Below, piece after piece: positions 34,622 through 43,364 of a stretch of DNA of 64,000 bases. This DNA is from Shimia thalassica (GTDB taxonomy: Bacteria; Pseudomonadota; Alphaproteobacteria; Rhodobacterales; Rhodobacteraceae), in assembly GCF_001458215.1 (NCBI RefSeq), contig NZ_CYTW01000002.1, positions 434,001 to 498,000 on the forward strand, in the 5' to 3' direction. Below the pieces are notes generated by a model. It had not been told where the DNA came from. It did not search any database and worked only from the letters and a program-made list of their open reading frames with translations. The stretch's first letter is position 1. Every line of letters begins with the position of its first letter. Position numbers and translations under genes: made by a program.

Positions 34622-34901
34622 GGGCAGCAGTCACGTTGTTGTTTGCGTTATCAAAGAGCTTCCACAGCATGAGCGGGTACAAACCGTTCTTGAAACAAAC
34701 CTGCCGAAAGACCGGCCAGAGGTTTCGTGTCGGTGTTGCAGCCCGACCAAAAGTCGAAACGCTTCAGGCACCTAATAGGGATGAAAAAAAGACCGAATGC
34801 AACTTGCAAAACGGGTGTCGTGTCGGGAATTGTGCCGTTTTGTCGGTTTCGTTGGTCAAAAAGGAAGCACGCCTCTCGGGGTGACGTTGGGGAAGGCGGC
34901 G
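34622..34901. other. Intergenic region, promoter of the importer operon
   Basis: 280 bp between the ATPase gene and a PhnD-like gene. It has no credible gene; short open frames show no coding character or ribosome site. It must hold the importer promoter on the minus strand, but I could not pick clear hexamers, and neither copy of the TTGATCAA motif occurs here. Confidence 0.4.
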
Positions 34902-35639
34902 TTAAACAGGGGGCGGTGGAGAGGGAACAGCCAGATATGCACTGGCGGGAATCTCGACCAGCTGTTGCAGACCAAGAATGGCCCGATCCTTGAGAGACAG
35001 ATCGGCAATGGCTTTTGCCACTGCTGTGCGGATCTCGGTCGCGTTTTGGCGGGGGCCTGTGATGTAGGGCAGGGTCGGCGTCGGGGTGGTACGGGCCACC
35101 ACATGCAGTGATTTTGCAAAATCATCGTAACGCTGGATCAATTCCCACGTCAGGGCATCCAAAGATGCAAAGTCTGCCTGCTTTTCCGCAACGGCCCGTG
35201 CCGAAAGGTAATGCGCGCCGGATTGGATTTTCTTGCCGGGGGCAAGACCCATTTTGGCAAGATGATATTGGGGCGCGGCCCAGCCGGATTGCGATACCGG
35301 TTCGTTATAGGCAAACGTTCCCTCGCACAGATCTGCAAGGGTGGCCTGAGACACATCCACATGGGTTACAAAAACGCTGTAGTAATGTCCCGCAGGACAG
35401 TCGGGCAGACCATAGTCCGGCGTGCCCACCAGTTGGACCTGACGGTGCAGGCGTGTGCGATAGGGCATGCCACAGGTTTGGGCAAACAACAGATCAGGTG
35501 ATTCCCAGATTTCCCAGAAATCGCAATCCCGGGTGAGTTTTGATGGGCCATATCCCAAATGATCCCGGATTGCTTGCCAAAGCCTGTCATTCGATGCCGC
35601 CGTTTCGGGACGGTCATACATGCCCAGCATTGCAATCAT
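34902..35639 (-). CDS. PhnD-like periplasmic-binding-fold protein without signal peptide
   Basis: A 245-residue protein that resembles phosphate/phosphonate-type binding proteins (MIAMLGMYDRPETAASN, then CDFWEIWESPDLLFAQTCGM and the AGHYYSVFVTH block). It lacks a signal peptide, so it is cytosolic or exported unconventionally. The C terminus ends in a proline run. Its ATG overlaps the stop of the TerB-like gene (ATGA). No ABC permease or ATPase accompanies it. The ligand is unknown. Confidence 0.72.
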   Translation of the reverse strand: MIAMLGMYDRPETAASNDRLWQAIRDHLGYGPSKLTRDCDFWEIWESPDLLFAQTCGMPYRTRLHRQVQLVGTPDYGLPDCPAGHYYSVFVTHVDVSQATLADLCEGTFAYNEPVSQSGWAAPQYHLAKMGLAPGKKIQSGAHYLSARAVAEKQADFASLDALTWELIQRYDDFAKSLHVVARTTPTPTLPYITGPRQNATEIRTAVAKAIADLSLKDRAILGLQQLVEIPASAYLAVPSPPPPV

Positions 35640-36085
35640 GAGCGGGCCGTAACCCGCTGGCGGGCCAGTGCGCTGTCACGATCATTGATCCCCAACAGGT
35701 TCGACGCAAGGCGCACAATCGAGTCCTCTTCGGCATCGCGGGCACCATCGGCCAAAACGATTTGCCACAAGGCCTCAATCACGCCGATGCGTTCGTCGTG
35801 GGGAACGGCATCCTTGATGGCGCGGGTAAAGCGCACCGTATCGGGGGCGGTTTCTTCGACCTCTTCGCCTTCGCGGCGAAGTGCAGTGGCCTCAAAAGGC
35901 GACAAACCATAGCGTCCAACCAGCACACGATCGATCTGCGCCGCTTCTGCGTCGCTGTAATGCGCGTCGGCGCGGGCGATACGCACCAACAGGGCACACA
36001 AGGCAAGACGAGCGTCTTCGCCTTGAAGACTGTCTTTGGGCGCTTCGGTGAGACGTTTGAAAAAATTAGCAATCATAGACTTCAT
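35636..36085 (-). CDS. TerB-like tellurite-resistance-fold protein, copy 2
   Basis: A 149-residue all-helical protein with the TerB-type pattern ALCALLVRIARADAHYSDAE (acidic, metal-binding helix pair), then LWQIVLADGARDAEEDSIVR and LLGINDRD. TerB-like domains are calcium- or metal-responsive modules, often membrane-associated through partners. It is a paralogue of the gene 57 bp upstream on the same strand, and overlaps the PhnD-like gene by 4 bp. Tellurite resistance itself is not implied. A second Met at residue 4 is an equally good start. Confidence 0.78.
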   Translation of the reverse strand: MKSMIANFFKRLTEAPKDSLQGEDARLALCALLVRIARADAHYSDAEAAQIDRVLVGRYGLSPFEATALRREGEEVEETAPDTVRFTRAIKDAVPHDERIGVIEALWQIVLADGARDAEEDSIVRLASNLLGINDRDSALARQRVTARS

Positions 36086-36142
36086 CTAGGGCTGGTGCCG
36101 GTGTCTCTCAACCCGCAAGCCCAACTTCCTTACATCGTGGGG

Positions 36143-36565
36143 TCAAAGTTCAATTCGATCAGACGCGCTGATACCAAGCATGTTTTCGATTTCAAGCAGG
36201 GTTTCGGATTCCGCTTCTTCCGTGGTCCCGTCCGCATCAATCACGCGCCTCAGCGCTTGAAGCATCTCAAGGCGATGGGGGTAATCCACGTTTTGACGGA
36301 TCAAGAGAGCAAAGTCCGGTGTTCCTGGCGCCTGTGCTTCTAGCTTTTCGCAGGTGGCCCGCATTTTGGCGGCTTCAACCGGGTTCAGCCCGTATGTCTT
36401 TGACAGGATACGATCAATTTCACCGATCTCGACCGCATCATAATGCGCATCGGATTTGGCGACACGGACAAGCAACGCGCCCAAGGCAAGCCGCTCATCC
36501 GGTTCAGGCAGCTCTTTGGGAGCCGCGCTCTGTCCTTTGAGGCGATTGATAAGGGATTCGAACAT
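36143..36565 (-). CDS. TerB-like tellurite-resistance-fold protein, copy 1
   Basis: A 140-residue helical protein, paralogous to the downstream copy: ALGALLVRVAKSDAHYDAVE matches ALCALLVRIARADAHYSDAE position by position, and both end in a LLxIxNMLGI- or LASNLLGI-type helix. It shares a 1-base overlap with the DUF1330 gene. The pair is the product of an old duplication. The biological role is unknown. Confidence 0.8.
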   Translation of the reverse strand: MFESLINRLKGQSAAPKELPEPDERLALGALLVRVAKSDAHYDAVEIGEIDRILSKTYGLNPVEAAKMRATCEKLEAQAPGTPDFALLIRQNVDYPHRLEMLQALRRVIDADGTTEEAESETLLEIENMLGISASDRIEL

Positions 36566-36858
36566 TATCCGTCGTAACCCTCGATAATCACCATGTTGTT
36601 GACGCTGACCGTTTCACGAATGGCTTTTGCTTTTTGGTAGTCTTCGCATTCATAACAAGCCACGGCCGCTTCATAGCTTGGGAACTCGATCACAACATTG
36701 CGGTCACGTGCCGTGCCTTCGGGATTTATGAATCGTCCGCTGCGGATGAGAAACTTTGCGCCGTATTCGGCAAGCGGTGCGGCATTTGCCTCGATGTATT
36801 TTTTGTATGTTTCCATGTCGTCGATTTCGACGCTTCCGATCCAGTACCCTTTAGGCAT
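36565..36858 (-). CDS. DUF1330 protein
   Basis: A 97-residue dimeric alpha-beta (ferredoxin-like) domain protein of the DUF1330 family: GYWIGSVEIDDMETYKKYIE at the start, FLIRSGRF and VVIEFPSYEAAVACYE later. Such proteins are small cytosolic stress- or monooxygenase-like proteins with no settled function. AAAAAAC sits before the ATG, a weak ribosome site. It is the first gene of a run that continues with two TerB-like proteins and a PhnD-like protein. Confidence 0.88.
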   Translation of the reverse strand: MPKGYWIGSVEIDDMETYKKYIEANAAPLAEYGAKFLIRSGRFINPEGTARDRNVVIEFPSYEAAVACYECEDYQKAKAIRETVSVNNMVIIEGYDG

Positions 36859-36875
36859 GTTTTTTCTCCCGCCCG

Positions 36876-37574
36876 TTAAAACAGCATCATTTCAATCTGG
36901 AAGAGGATGTCATCAATGGCAATCCCCCCCGGATCAGTATTGGTTATCAAAATACCCGCAATCCGCGCCCTTTGGTCCGAGGTTTCAAAACCGAATTCCG
37001 AAATCCCCAAATCGGGCGACAAGACCCGCGTTTCCAAAAGATGCCCCATGCGGGTCATAAAATACACGGTGATTTGCCCGCGATCCGGCTTTTGCCCCAA
37101 AGGCGCGGCATAGTCTGTATGCACGCGAAAACCGACAGAACGCTGGTCCGTGTCAAACAGAACGGCCAATGCGCCTTCCCCGCGTCCCGACAGGTTCGAA
37201 AACCCCTCTGGCCCCAAAGGCAAAACGGCATTTGATCCAAATCCACGGTGATAGGCGATCGACAGGTTGCGATTCTTCGGGCCCGCCTGAATGGAAAGCG
37301 GACGATAGGCGTTCTCTTGTCCCAAGGCATCATGCGGAATTTTCGAAACGCTCATCCTTTGAGTTAATGACTGCCCTTTGAACCGCTCTCCCATCCATGC
37401 GCCGGTACTGCGCAAAGGATGATCGAGGTTGAAGCCAGGTTCCGGTCTTTGGGGCAGAGTTTCAAACGTGATCCGATTGTCCAACCTTTCGGACAGCACG
37501 TGGTAGGGCACATCACGGATTTCGGCCTGTGCGGTTGTGGAAAGGATCAACAGAAAGCTTGCAAGAAGGCGCAT
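36876..37574 (-). CDS. Secreted beta-rich protein, paralogue A
   Basis: A 232-residue protein with a signal peptide (MRLLASFLLILSTTAQA). The second half shares an ordered set of motifs with the neighbouring gene: GEGALAVLFDTDQRSVGFRV, VYFMTRMGHLLETR, and ILITNTDPGGIAIDDILFQ. The tail motif TNxDPxGIAxD suggests a calcium-binding or carbohydrate-binding beta-sandwich of the type seen in PEP-CTERM-like exported proteins. No sorting tail is present. Function is unknown. Confidence 0.72.
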   Translation of the reverse strand: MRLLASFLLILSTTAQAEIRDVPYHVLSERLDNRITFETLPQRPEPGFNLDHPLRSTGAWMGERFKGQSLTQRMSVSKIPHDALGQENAYRPLSIQAGPKNRNLSIAYHRGFGSNAVLPLGPEGFSNLSGRGEGALAVLFDTDQRSVGFRVHTDYAAPLGQKPDRGQITVYFMTRMGHLLETRVLSPDLGISEFGFETSDQRARIAGILITNTDPGGIAIDDILFQIEMMLF

Positions 37575-37599
37575 AAAGAGAGGCTAGCAGCGCGGCCTT

Positions 37600-38262
37600 T
37601 TATTGCAACAGCCCAAGAATCTGGATCTGGTCAAACCGCAGGTTATCCAAGGCAATCCCTTCGGGGTCGTCGTTGGTCAGAACCAGCCCTGCGATGTCTT
37701 GCATGTCCGGATTACGCTGGAACGCGTAGCTTGCTTCGCCCAGAGGCCCGATCCGGTGCGTGTCAATCGTGCTGCCGTCCCGTCGCAAAAACGAAAGCGT
37801 GGCGTATCCCATTTCACCGCCACGGATATCAAGGGCGATTGCACTTTGGTCGGTGTCGAAAGCCACGGCAATTGCGCCTTCTCCAACGGCATCGGCGCGG
37901 GGGTATTGCGTGGGGCCATGCCCCTGAAGAACCGAGGTGCGCATCAGGCGCAAAATACCCAGTGTTTCATTCGGTGCACCGGGCAATAACGTCAAAGGGG
38001 CGCGGGCCGCGCCGGTCACCCGATCAAATCCTGCTTCGTTTGAAAAAGATTGACCGACAAACCGTTCCCCAAAGCGTACGCCGTCCTGTTCCAGAATACC
38101 GTCGATCTTGCGCCCGATCCCGAAAGAGCTTGGGATGTTGTCAAACGTCACAACCCGCGCAAGCTGCAGGTCTTCGGGCGCCACGGCGCACACCGGCCGG
38201 TCACATGCCAAACCGGCAGAGGCCCAGACCATGGCCAGAAGAAACGAAAACAGGCTGCGCAT
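37600..38262 (-). CDS. Secreted beta-rich protein, paralogue B
   Basis: A 220-residue protein with a signal peptide (MRSLFSFLLAMVWASAGLA) and two early cysteines (ACDRPVC). It shares the ordered motifs of paralogue A: VTFDNIPSS, GVRFGERFVGQSF, GEGAIAVAFDTDQSAIAL, LSFLRRDGS, and LVLTNDDPEGIALDNLRFD. The two genes are adjacent with 25 bp between, so they are likely co-transcribed. The shared C-terminal block gives a plausible metal-binding site. Function is unknown. Confidence 0.72.
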   Translation of the reverse strand: MRSLFSFLLAMVWASAGLACDRPVCAVAPEDLQLARVVTFDNIPSSFGIGRKIDGILEQDGVRFGERFVGQSFSNEAGFDRVTGAARAPLTLLPGAPNETLGILRLMRTSVLQGHGPTQYPRADAVGEGAIAVAFDTDQSAIALDIRGGEMGYATLSFLRRDGSTIDTHRIGPLGEASYAFQRNPDMQDIAGLVLTNDDPEGIALDNLRFDQIQILGLLQ

Positions 38263-38337
38263 CCCTCAAGGATAACGCAGCCTGCAAAAATCACCAAACG
38301 AACAAAAGGCCGTGCTTTTGTTGCGTCTTGAGCGTGC

Positions 38338-39981
38338 TTAGACCAGTCGTGAATTTTCGACCGCAGCGCGCACGAAATCCTTGAACAACGGGTGGGGATC
38401 AAAGGGTTTGGATTTCAGCTCGGGGTGGAACTGAACGCCGATGAACCAAGGGTGGTCTTTCCATTCGACGATTTCGGGAAGACGTCCATCCGGTGACATG
38501 CCCGAAAAGGTCATGCCGCATTCTTCCAGCTTCGTGCGATAGGTCGTGTCGACCTCATACCGATGGCGGTGACGCTCTTCGATGTTGGTCGTGCCATAGA
38601 TGTCGGCCACTTTTGACCCGTCGCCCAGCACCGCGTCATAAGACCCAAGACGCATCGTGCCGCCTTTGTCGTCGTCTTGCTTGCGGGTTACTTTCGCGTT
38701 GCCCTGCACCCACTCTTTCAAGTGATAAACAACGGGTTCAAAACGCTTTTCGCCAAATTCGTGATCGAATTCCTCGGAACCGGCGGTCTTGATGCCAGCC
38801 ACGTTGCGTGCCGCTTCGATGACAGCCATCTGCATACCCAGACAAATGCCCAGATAGGGGATGTTGTGTTCGCGTGCGAACTGTGCGGCCTTGATTTTGC
38901 CTTCTGTGCCACGCTCTCCGAAACCGCCGGGGACGAGGATCGCGTCATACCCTTCAAGGTAGGGGGCGGCATCATCATTGTCGAAAACTTCGGCATCGAC
39001 CCAGTTCACGTTGACCTTGACGCGGTTGTGCATGCCACCATGCACCAGTGCCTCTTTGATCGACTTATAGGCGTCTTCCAATTGGGTGTATTTGCCGACA
39101 ATCGCGATCTTCACATCACCATCTGTTTTGTGAATGCGGTCGTTGACGTCCTCCCAGACCCGCAAGTCGGGTTTCGGCGCGGGCGCGATGCCAAAGGCAT
39201 CCAGAACCGCCTGATCCAGACCCTGACGGTGATACGCCAGCGGGGCCTCATAGATCGACTTGAGGTCATAGGCCGCCACAACGGCCTCTTTGCGGACGTT
39301 ACAGAACAAGGCGATCTTGCTCCGCTCTTTTTCTGGGATGGGCTGTTCGGACCGGCAGACGAGGATATCGGGGGCAATACCGATCGACTGCAATTCCTTG
39401 ACCGAGTGCTGGGTGGGTTTGGTTTTCAATTCACCCGACGCCGCAAGATAGGGAAGCAGGGTCAGATGCATAAAGATGCACTGGCCACGTGGTTTGTCAT
39501 GGCTGAACTGGCGAATGGCTTCAAAGAACGGCAGACCTTCGATGTCGCCAACGGTGCCGCCAATCTCGCAGAGCATGAAATCAACTTCGTCGTCACCAAT
39601 GTTGATGAAATCTTTGATTTCGTTGGTGACGTGGGGCACCACCTGAATGGTTTTCCCGAGGTAATCGCCACGACGTTCCTTTTCGAGAACGTTTGAATAG
39701 ATCCGGCCAGAGGACACAGAGTCTGTCATACGGGCGGGGACCCCTGTAAAACGCTCGTAGTGACCAAGATCGAGGTCTGTCTCTGCGCCATCATCGGTGA
39801 CAAAAACTTCGCCGTGTTCAAACGGGGACATGGTGCCGGGATCAACGTTCAGATACGGATCAAGCTTTCGCAGACGCACAGTGTAGCCGCGTGCTTGAAG
39901 CAGCGCACCAAGAGCAGCAGACGCAAGACCTTTGCCCAGCGACGAAACAACTCCACCTGTAATGAAAATATACCGTGCCAT
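38338..39981 (-). CDS. pyrG: CTP synthase
   Basis: A 547-residue enzyme that makes CTP from UTP with ammonia from glutamine. The amidoligase half begins [19 protein letters not shown] with the P-loop, and the GATase half has GICLGMQM (nucleophile Cys) and the histidine/glutamate pair in VQFHPEL. The start at 39981 is the conserved MARY-type start; the 10-codon extension upstream is not used. It lies downstream of secG on the same strand, in the same orientation, about 200 bp away. Confidence 0.97.
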   Translation of the reverse strand: MARYIFITGGVVSSLGKGLASAALGALLQARGYTVRLRKLDPYLNVDPGTMSPFEHGEVFVTDDGAETDLDLGHYERFTGVPARMTDSVSSGRIYSNVLEKERRGDYLGKTIQVVPHVTNEIKDFINIGDDEVDFMLCEIGGTVGDIEGLPFFEAIRQFSHDKPRGQCIFMHLTLLPYLAASGELKTKPTQHSVKELQSIGIAPDILVCRSEQPIPEKERSKIALFCNVRKEAVVAAYDLKSIYEAPLAYHRQGLDQAVLDAFGIAPAPKPDLRVWEDVNDRIHKTDGDVKIAIVGKYTQLEDAYKSIKEALVHGGMHNRVKVNVNWVDAEVFDNDDAAPYLEGYDAILVPGGFGERGTEGKIKAAQFAREHNIPYLGICLGMQMAVIEAARNVAGIKTAGSEEFDHEFGEKRFEPVVYHLKEWVQGNAKVTRKQDDDKGGTMRLGSYDAVLGDGSKVADIYGTTNIEERHRHRYEVDTTYRTKLEECGMTFSGMSPDGRLPEIVEWKDHPWFIGVQFHPELKSKPFDPHPLFKDFVRAAVENSRLV

Positions 39982-40145
39982 GTGTTTGGCGACCCCCGTG
40001 AATTCAGTCATTTTCTGGTGCCCGGACAGAGAGAATCTGCCGCTGCATCACGGGACTTAAGTATAACAGGATTCGCACTAACATTGCAACCAGACCGCAA
40101 GATGCTGTTGCGGCCCATTAGGCGATCTCAAATTGTGGTGTGTTT

Positions 40146-40166
40146 CGGGGCAGCTAGGCCGCCCCG
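40146..40166 (-). terminator. Weak terminator after secG
   Basis: CGGGGCAGC (40146-40154) pairs with GCCGCCCCG (40158-40166) with one G-T pair and a TAG loop. There is no T-run on the minus strand, so termination efficiency is uncertain. Confidence 0.4.
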
Positions 40167-40185
40167 TTAAACCGGCAGTGCGGTT

Positions 40186-40542
40186 TTAGTCTGCGCGTGG
40201 AACCAGAGGTGCCGAGTCGTCTGTCGACGGTGGCAGCAAATCTGAACCGGCAGGATCCGACGTTTCTGTCGCGGCCGCTGGGGCGTTGCCCAGACGATCA
40301 AGAACCGAGCTTGAGGCCGAGTTGCGTGCAGAAATAATGGTCAGAGCGATGGATGTGCAGATAAAGGCAATCGCCAGAATCCAGGTCACTTTGCCAAGGG
40401 CAGTCGCCGCAGCGCGGCCAGACACGGCGCCGCCGCCGCCGCCACCCATACCAAGTCCGCCCCCTTCAGAGCGTTGAAGCAGCACAACGCCAATCAGGCC
40501 AAGTGCGAGAAGAAGGTGGATGATAAGGACAACGTTTTCCAT
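40186..40542 (-). CDS. secG: Preprotein translocase subunit SecG
   Basis: A 118-residue inner-membrane protein with two hydrophobic helices (about 3-22 and 53-72) joined by the cytosolic loop LLQRSEGGGLGMGGGGGG, the SecG signature. The C-terminal tail of about 45 residues is Ser/Ala/Pro rich and acidic, as in alphaproteobacterial SecG. It assists SecYE in protein export. Upstream, TTGCCC and CTACAT form a reasonable promoter. Confidence 0.94.
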   Translation of the reverse strand: MENVVLIIHLLLALGLIGVVLLQRSEGGGLGMGGGGGGAVSGRAAATALGKVTWILAIAFICTSIALTIISARNSASSSVLDRLGNAPAAATETSDPAGSDLLPPSTDDSAPLVPRAD

Positions 40543-40579
40543 GAGGACCTGTCAAAGCGTTCGGTTGGTTCAGCGCGCT

Positions 40580-40607
40580 ATGTAGGCAAGTTTCGCACGC
40601 GGGGCAA
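40580..40607 (-). promoter_or_regulatory. Candidate secG promoter
   Basis: On the minus strand TTGCCC, a 16-bp spacer and CTACAT precede secG by about 40 bp, an alphaproteobacterial-looking housekeeping promoter. Confidence 0.4.
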
Positions 40608-40739
40608 GCGGGTTTCCGAAGGAGATCACCTCAAAAAACCATAACATGTCGGGCGAAGCCGTGTTTGACGCGCGAGACTTGCCGGAATGGCAATTTATTG
40701 CGAGGCTGTTTTATACAATAAAGAAGAGAGAACCAGATC

Positions 40740-41159
40740 ATGCCCGACGTGGTTACAACGGCCCAAGATATGATTGCAGGCATGTCCCCCGAGCTGCGGG
40801 CGGGGCGGTTTGTGTTTGCCAGTGTGACAGACACCGCCCAAGCGGCAGAACTGGCGTCACACGCCATTTCGGTTTTTCGCGAAGACGAAGGGGTGTCTCT
40901 GCTTTTGCCGCTGGAAACAACAGAGCAGGCAGGCCTGCCAGTAGATCTGGTGATGCAGTGCATCACCCTCAATGTGTATTCGTCACTTGAGGGCACGGGG
41001 CTCACCGCGGCTGTGTCCACGGCTTTGGCAGAGCAGGGCATTCCCTGTAATATGGTTGCAGCCTTTCATCATGATCATGTTTTTGTGCCAGAAGATCAAA
41101 GCGACGCCGCGCTTGATGTGTTGAGGGCGCTACAAAGTTCCGCTGCGCCAGACACCTGA
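40740..41159 (+). CDS. ACT-domain-type protein
   Basis: A 139-residue cytosolic protein. The C-terminal half carries [20 protein letters not shown] and [22 protein letters not shown], the arrangement of ACT-type (CASTOR-like) ligand-binding domains. It may bind an amino acid or amide. It precedes the nitrile hydratase genes by 57 bp on the same strand and could be transcribed with them. AGAGAGAACCAGATC precedes the ATG, a modest ribosome site. Confidence 0.78.
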   Translation: MPDVVTTAQDMIAGMSPELRAGRFVFASVTDTAQAAELASHAISVFREDEGVSLLLPLETTEQAGLPVDLVMQCITLNVYSSLEGTGLTAAVSTALAEQGIPCNMVAAFHHDHVFVPEDQSDAALDVLRALQSSAAPDT

Positions 41160-41215
41160 CACAAGGGGTGTTTCTGCGCTGGACATTGCGCCGTGGCTTC
41201 TGCCAAGGTTCGGCC

Positions 41216-41839
41216 ATGCCACATGATCATCACGACCACGACCATCCACACGCCCTTTTGCCGCCGGACCCCGCGCTGCGAGTGAAGGCGCTTGAAACGA
41301 TTCTGACCGACAAGGGATTGATCGATCCGGCCGCGCTGGACGAAATCATCGATACCTATCAGAACAAGATCGGCCCCCAGAACGGCGCCAAAGTTGTTGC
41401 CAAGATGTGGAGCGATCCAGAGTTTCGTGCCGCGATGCTGTCTGATCCCATGCCTTTGCTGGAAGAGATGGGGTTCTATGGCCGGCAGGGCGAACACATG
41501 GTGATCGTGGAAAACACAGACGACGTGCATAACGTCGTCGTTTGCACATTGTGCAGCTGTTATCCTTGGCCACTTTTGGGCATTCCGCCCGGTTGGTACA
41601 AATCGGACGCCTACCGTTCGCGCGTGGTGCGCGAGCCACGCAAGGTACTGCAAGAGTTTGGCGTGAACATTCCGGAAGAGACTTCGGTCAGAGTATGGGA
41701 CTCGACGGCGGAAATCCGGTATCTGGTTGTGCCCAAGCGTCCCGCAGGGACCGAAGGGTTGGACGAAGCCGCCCTGGAAGCACTGGTCACACGCGATTCC
41801 ATGGTTGGCACGGGGCTTGCGTTGGAGCCCGCGCAATGA
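41216..41839 (+). CDS. Nitrile hydratase alpha subunit, cobalt type
   Basis: A 207-residue alpha subunit. The metal-binding motif is VCTLCSC (Cys110, Thr111, Cys113, Ser114, Cys115); Thr at the second position marks the cobalt-type enzyme, as against Ser in iron types. Cys113 and Cys115 are the expected sulfinate/sulfenate sites. The N terminus is histidine- and aspartate-rich ([10 protein letters not shown]), which may help metal acquisition. It hydrates nitriles to amides. Its stop overlaps the beta-subunit start (ATGA). Confidence 0.95.
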   Translation: MPHDHHDHDHPHALLPPDPALRVKALETILTDKGLIDPAALDEIIDTYQNKIGPQNGAKVVAKMWSDPEFRAAMLSDPMPLLEEMGFYGRQGEHMVIVENTDDVHNVVVCTLCSCYPWPLLGIPPGWYKSDAYRSRVVREPRKVLQEFGVNIPEETSVRVWDSTAEIRYLVVPKRPAGTEGLDEAALEALVTRDSMVGTGLALEPAQ

Positions 41840-42507
41840 CGCGGGTGCACGATATGGGCGGGCGCTTTGGTGACGGCGCTGTCGACCCTTCTGACAATGC
41901 GGTCTTTGCCAAGGACTGGCATGCACGCGCCCTTGCGGTCACACTCGCCGCCGGAGCGTTGGGCCAGTGGAACATCGATGCTTCGCGCCATTCACGCGAA
42001 CTGTTGTCGCCCAAAGACTATGGGCGGTTCTCGTATTACGAAAAGTGGCTGTCGGCCTTGGCGGATATGCTCGTCTCGCAGGGCGTCATCACCGAGGAAG
42101 AGCTGCGCAGCGGTACAGGGCAGGGCGAGTCGCCGATTTCAGCCAAGGCGCTGAAAGCCGCGTCTGTGGCCGCAACCCTCAGCAAAGGCAGCCCCTATGC
42201 GCGCACAGAGGCACCCGATCCAGCGTTTCAGGCTGGTGATCGCGTGCGCACGCGTCGACCGTCGCGCAATACACTGGTTGATGGTGGCCATACACGTCTG
42301 CCTGCATACGCCGCCGGCGCGACAGGGACGGTAAAGCTGTTGCATGGCGCGCATGTTTTCCCCGATGCGAATGCACACGGCTTCGGCGAGGCCGCAGAGC
42401 CCCTTTATGCAGTTGCGTTTTCGGCGCGCGATCTTTGGGGGCAAGAAGCCTCGGCGCAGGATGAGGTTATTCTTGACCTGTGGCAAAGCTATCTGGAGCC
42501 CGCATGA
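41836..42507 (+). CDS. Nitrile hydratase beta subunit
   Basis: A 223-residue beta subunit starting [14 protein letters not shown], the characteristic start of the family, with the C-terminal SH3-like barrel ([14 protein letters not shown], then [17 protein letters not shown] and the LWGQEA segment). It forms the alpha-beta heterodimer. The ATG overlaps the alpha-subunit stop and its own stop overlaps the accessory gene start, so all three are coupled. Confidence 0.94.
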   Translation: MTRVHDMGGRFGDGAVDPSDNAVFAKDWHARALAVTLAAGALGQWNIDASRHSRELLSPKDYGRFSYYEKWLSALADMLVSQGVITEEELRSGTGQGESPISAKALKAASVAATLSKGSPYARTEAPDPAFQAGDRVRTRRPSRNTLVDGGHTRLPAYAAGATGTVKLLHGAHVFPDANAHGFGEAAEPLYAVAFSARDLWGQEASAQDEVILDLWQSYLEPA

Positions 42508-42824
42508 CACGCCCCGATCCCGCATTTGAAGCCCCTTGGCATGCGCAGGTGTTTGCCTTGACCGTTCACCTGAATGAAACCGGTTTGTTTGACTGGTCCG
42601 ACTGGGCCAGCGCCTTTGGGGCGACGCTGAAACAGCATGGTCTGGCAAGGGAACTGAACGGGGGCGAAGATTATTTCACCGCGTGGCTGGCGACCCTCGA
42701 ACAGGTGCTTTCAGAACGCGAGATCGCGTCGCCTGCCCAAACCGCAGTGATAAAAAACGCTTGGGAACAGGCATATCTGTCGACACCACATGGTGCACCG
42801 GTTGTTTTGAAAACGGCGAGCTAA
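42504..42824 (+). CDS. Nitrile hydratase accessory protein (cobalt-loading type)
   Basis: A 106-residue protein resembling the N-terminal part of the beta subunit (FEAPWHAQVFALTVHLNETG, FDWSDWASAFG), the mark of the small activators (P14K/NhlE type) that help insert cobalt and oxidise the cysteine ligands. It overlaps the beta gene by 4 bp. There is no amidase, aldoxime dehydratase or cobalt transporter gene nearby. Confidence 0.88.
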   Translation: MTRPDPAFEAPWHAQVFALTVHLNETGLFDWSDWASAFGATLKQHGLARELNGGEDYFTAWLATLEQVLSEREIASPAQTAVIKNAWEQAYLSTPHGAPVVLKTAS

Positions 42825-42828
42825 TCCG

Positions 42829-43224
42829 CTAACCGTCCACGTCGTCCATGTCGTATTGACCCGACAGCATCCGGCGCACGATGGACCATCCCAGCCCGAT
42901 ACCCAAAACAGCCGAAAGCGCAAAAATGCCGATCCACGTGTTCAGATCGGGGTTTTCCAGATCCAGCATGTTCCAGTCATAAAGCACCCAAATCAGGGCT
43001 GCGACGACAGAAAGCACAAGGAACATGCCAAACCCGCCAATCGAACGCAGGGTGGCACGCAGGTAAATAATATACCCGATAACAAGCAAAAGCCCCAGCA
43101 GAACGGTCACCGGAGTCTCGTCTACATAGTGCTTCATAGCCCAGCGGACATAATTCCACTCGGTAGGATTATAGGTCAGCGCCAGCAGGATAAAGGCAAA
43201 CAGCCAGCGTAAGAACAGCCCCAT
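42829..43224 (-). CDS. Small membrane protein, DUF6524-like
   Basis: A 131-residue protein with four hydrophobic helices (about 4-19, 40-56, 65-85 and 96-115), an Asn/Pro-containing first loop ([12 protein letters not shown]) and a short acidic tail (YDMDDVDG). It resembles the DUF6524-type membrane proteins of proteobacteria, but I hold that label loosely. It is convergent with the nitrile hydratase accessory gene and divergent from purA. Confidence 0.7.
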   Translation of the reverse strand: MGLFLRWLFAFILLALTYNPTEWNYVRWAMKHYVDETPVTVLLGLLLVIGYIIYLRATLRSIGGFGMFLVLSVVAALIWVLYDWNMLDLENPDLNTWIGIFALSAVLGIGLGWSIVRRMLSGQYDMDDVDG

Positions 43225-43364
43225 TATGTCTCCAATCGACTTTTTTTATGCACTGGTTTGCGAAAATTCGGGCCTCCTGTCCAGCCCTGCGGCACATTTG
43301 CGGTTTCGCGTCGCACGCAACGCAGCTAAAAGGGCGCGGGTTTGATCTCTTAAAAGGACCGGAT

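Noticed and set aside
34609-34884. A 91-codon plus-strand open frame in the gap upstream of the importer ATPase gene
   Set aside because: No ribosome site, no conserved character, and composition unlike the neighbouring genes.
35636-36565. Tellurite resistance operon
   Set aside because: Two TerB-like domains alone, without TerC, TerD or other ter genes, do not support tellurite resistance.
43248-43364. N-terminal extension of purA by 39 codons
   Set aside because: The conserved start follows AAAAGGACCG at 43365; the extension has no similarity to the family.
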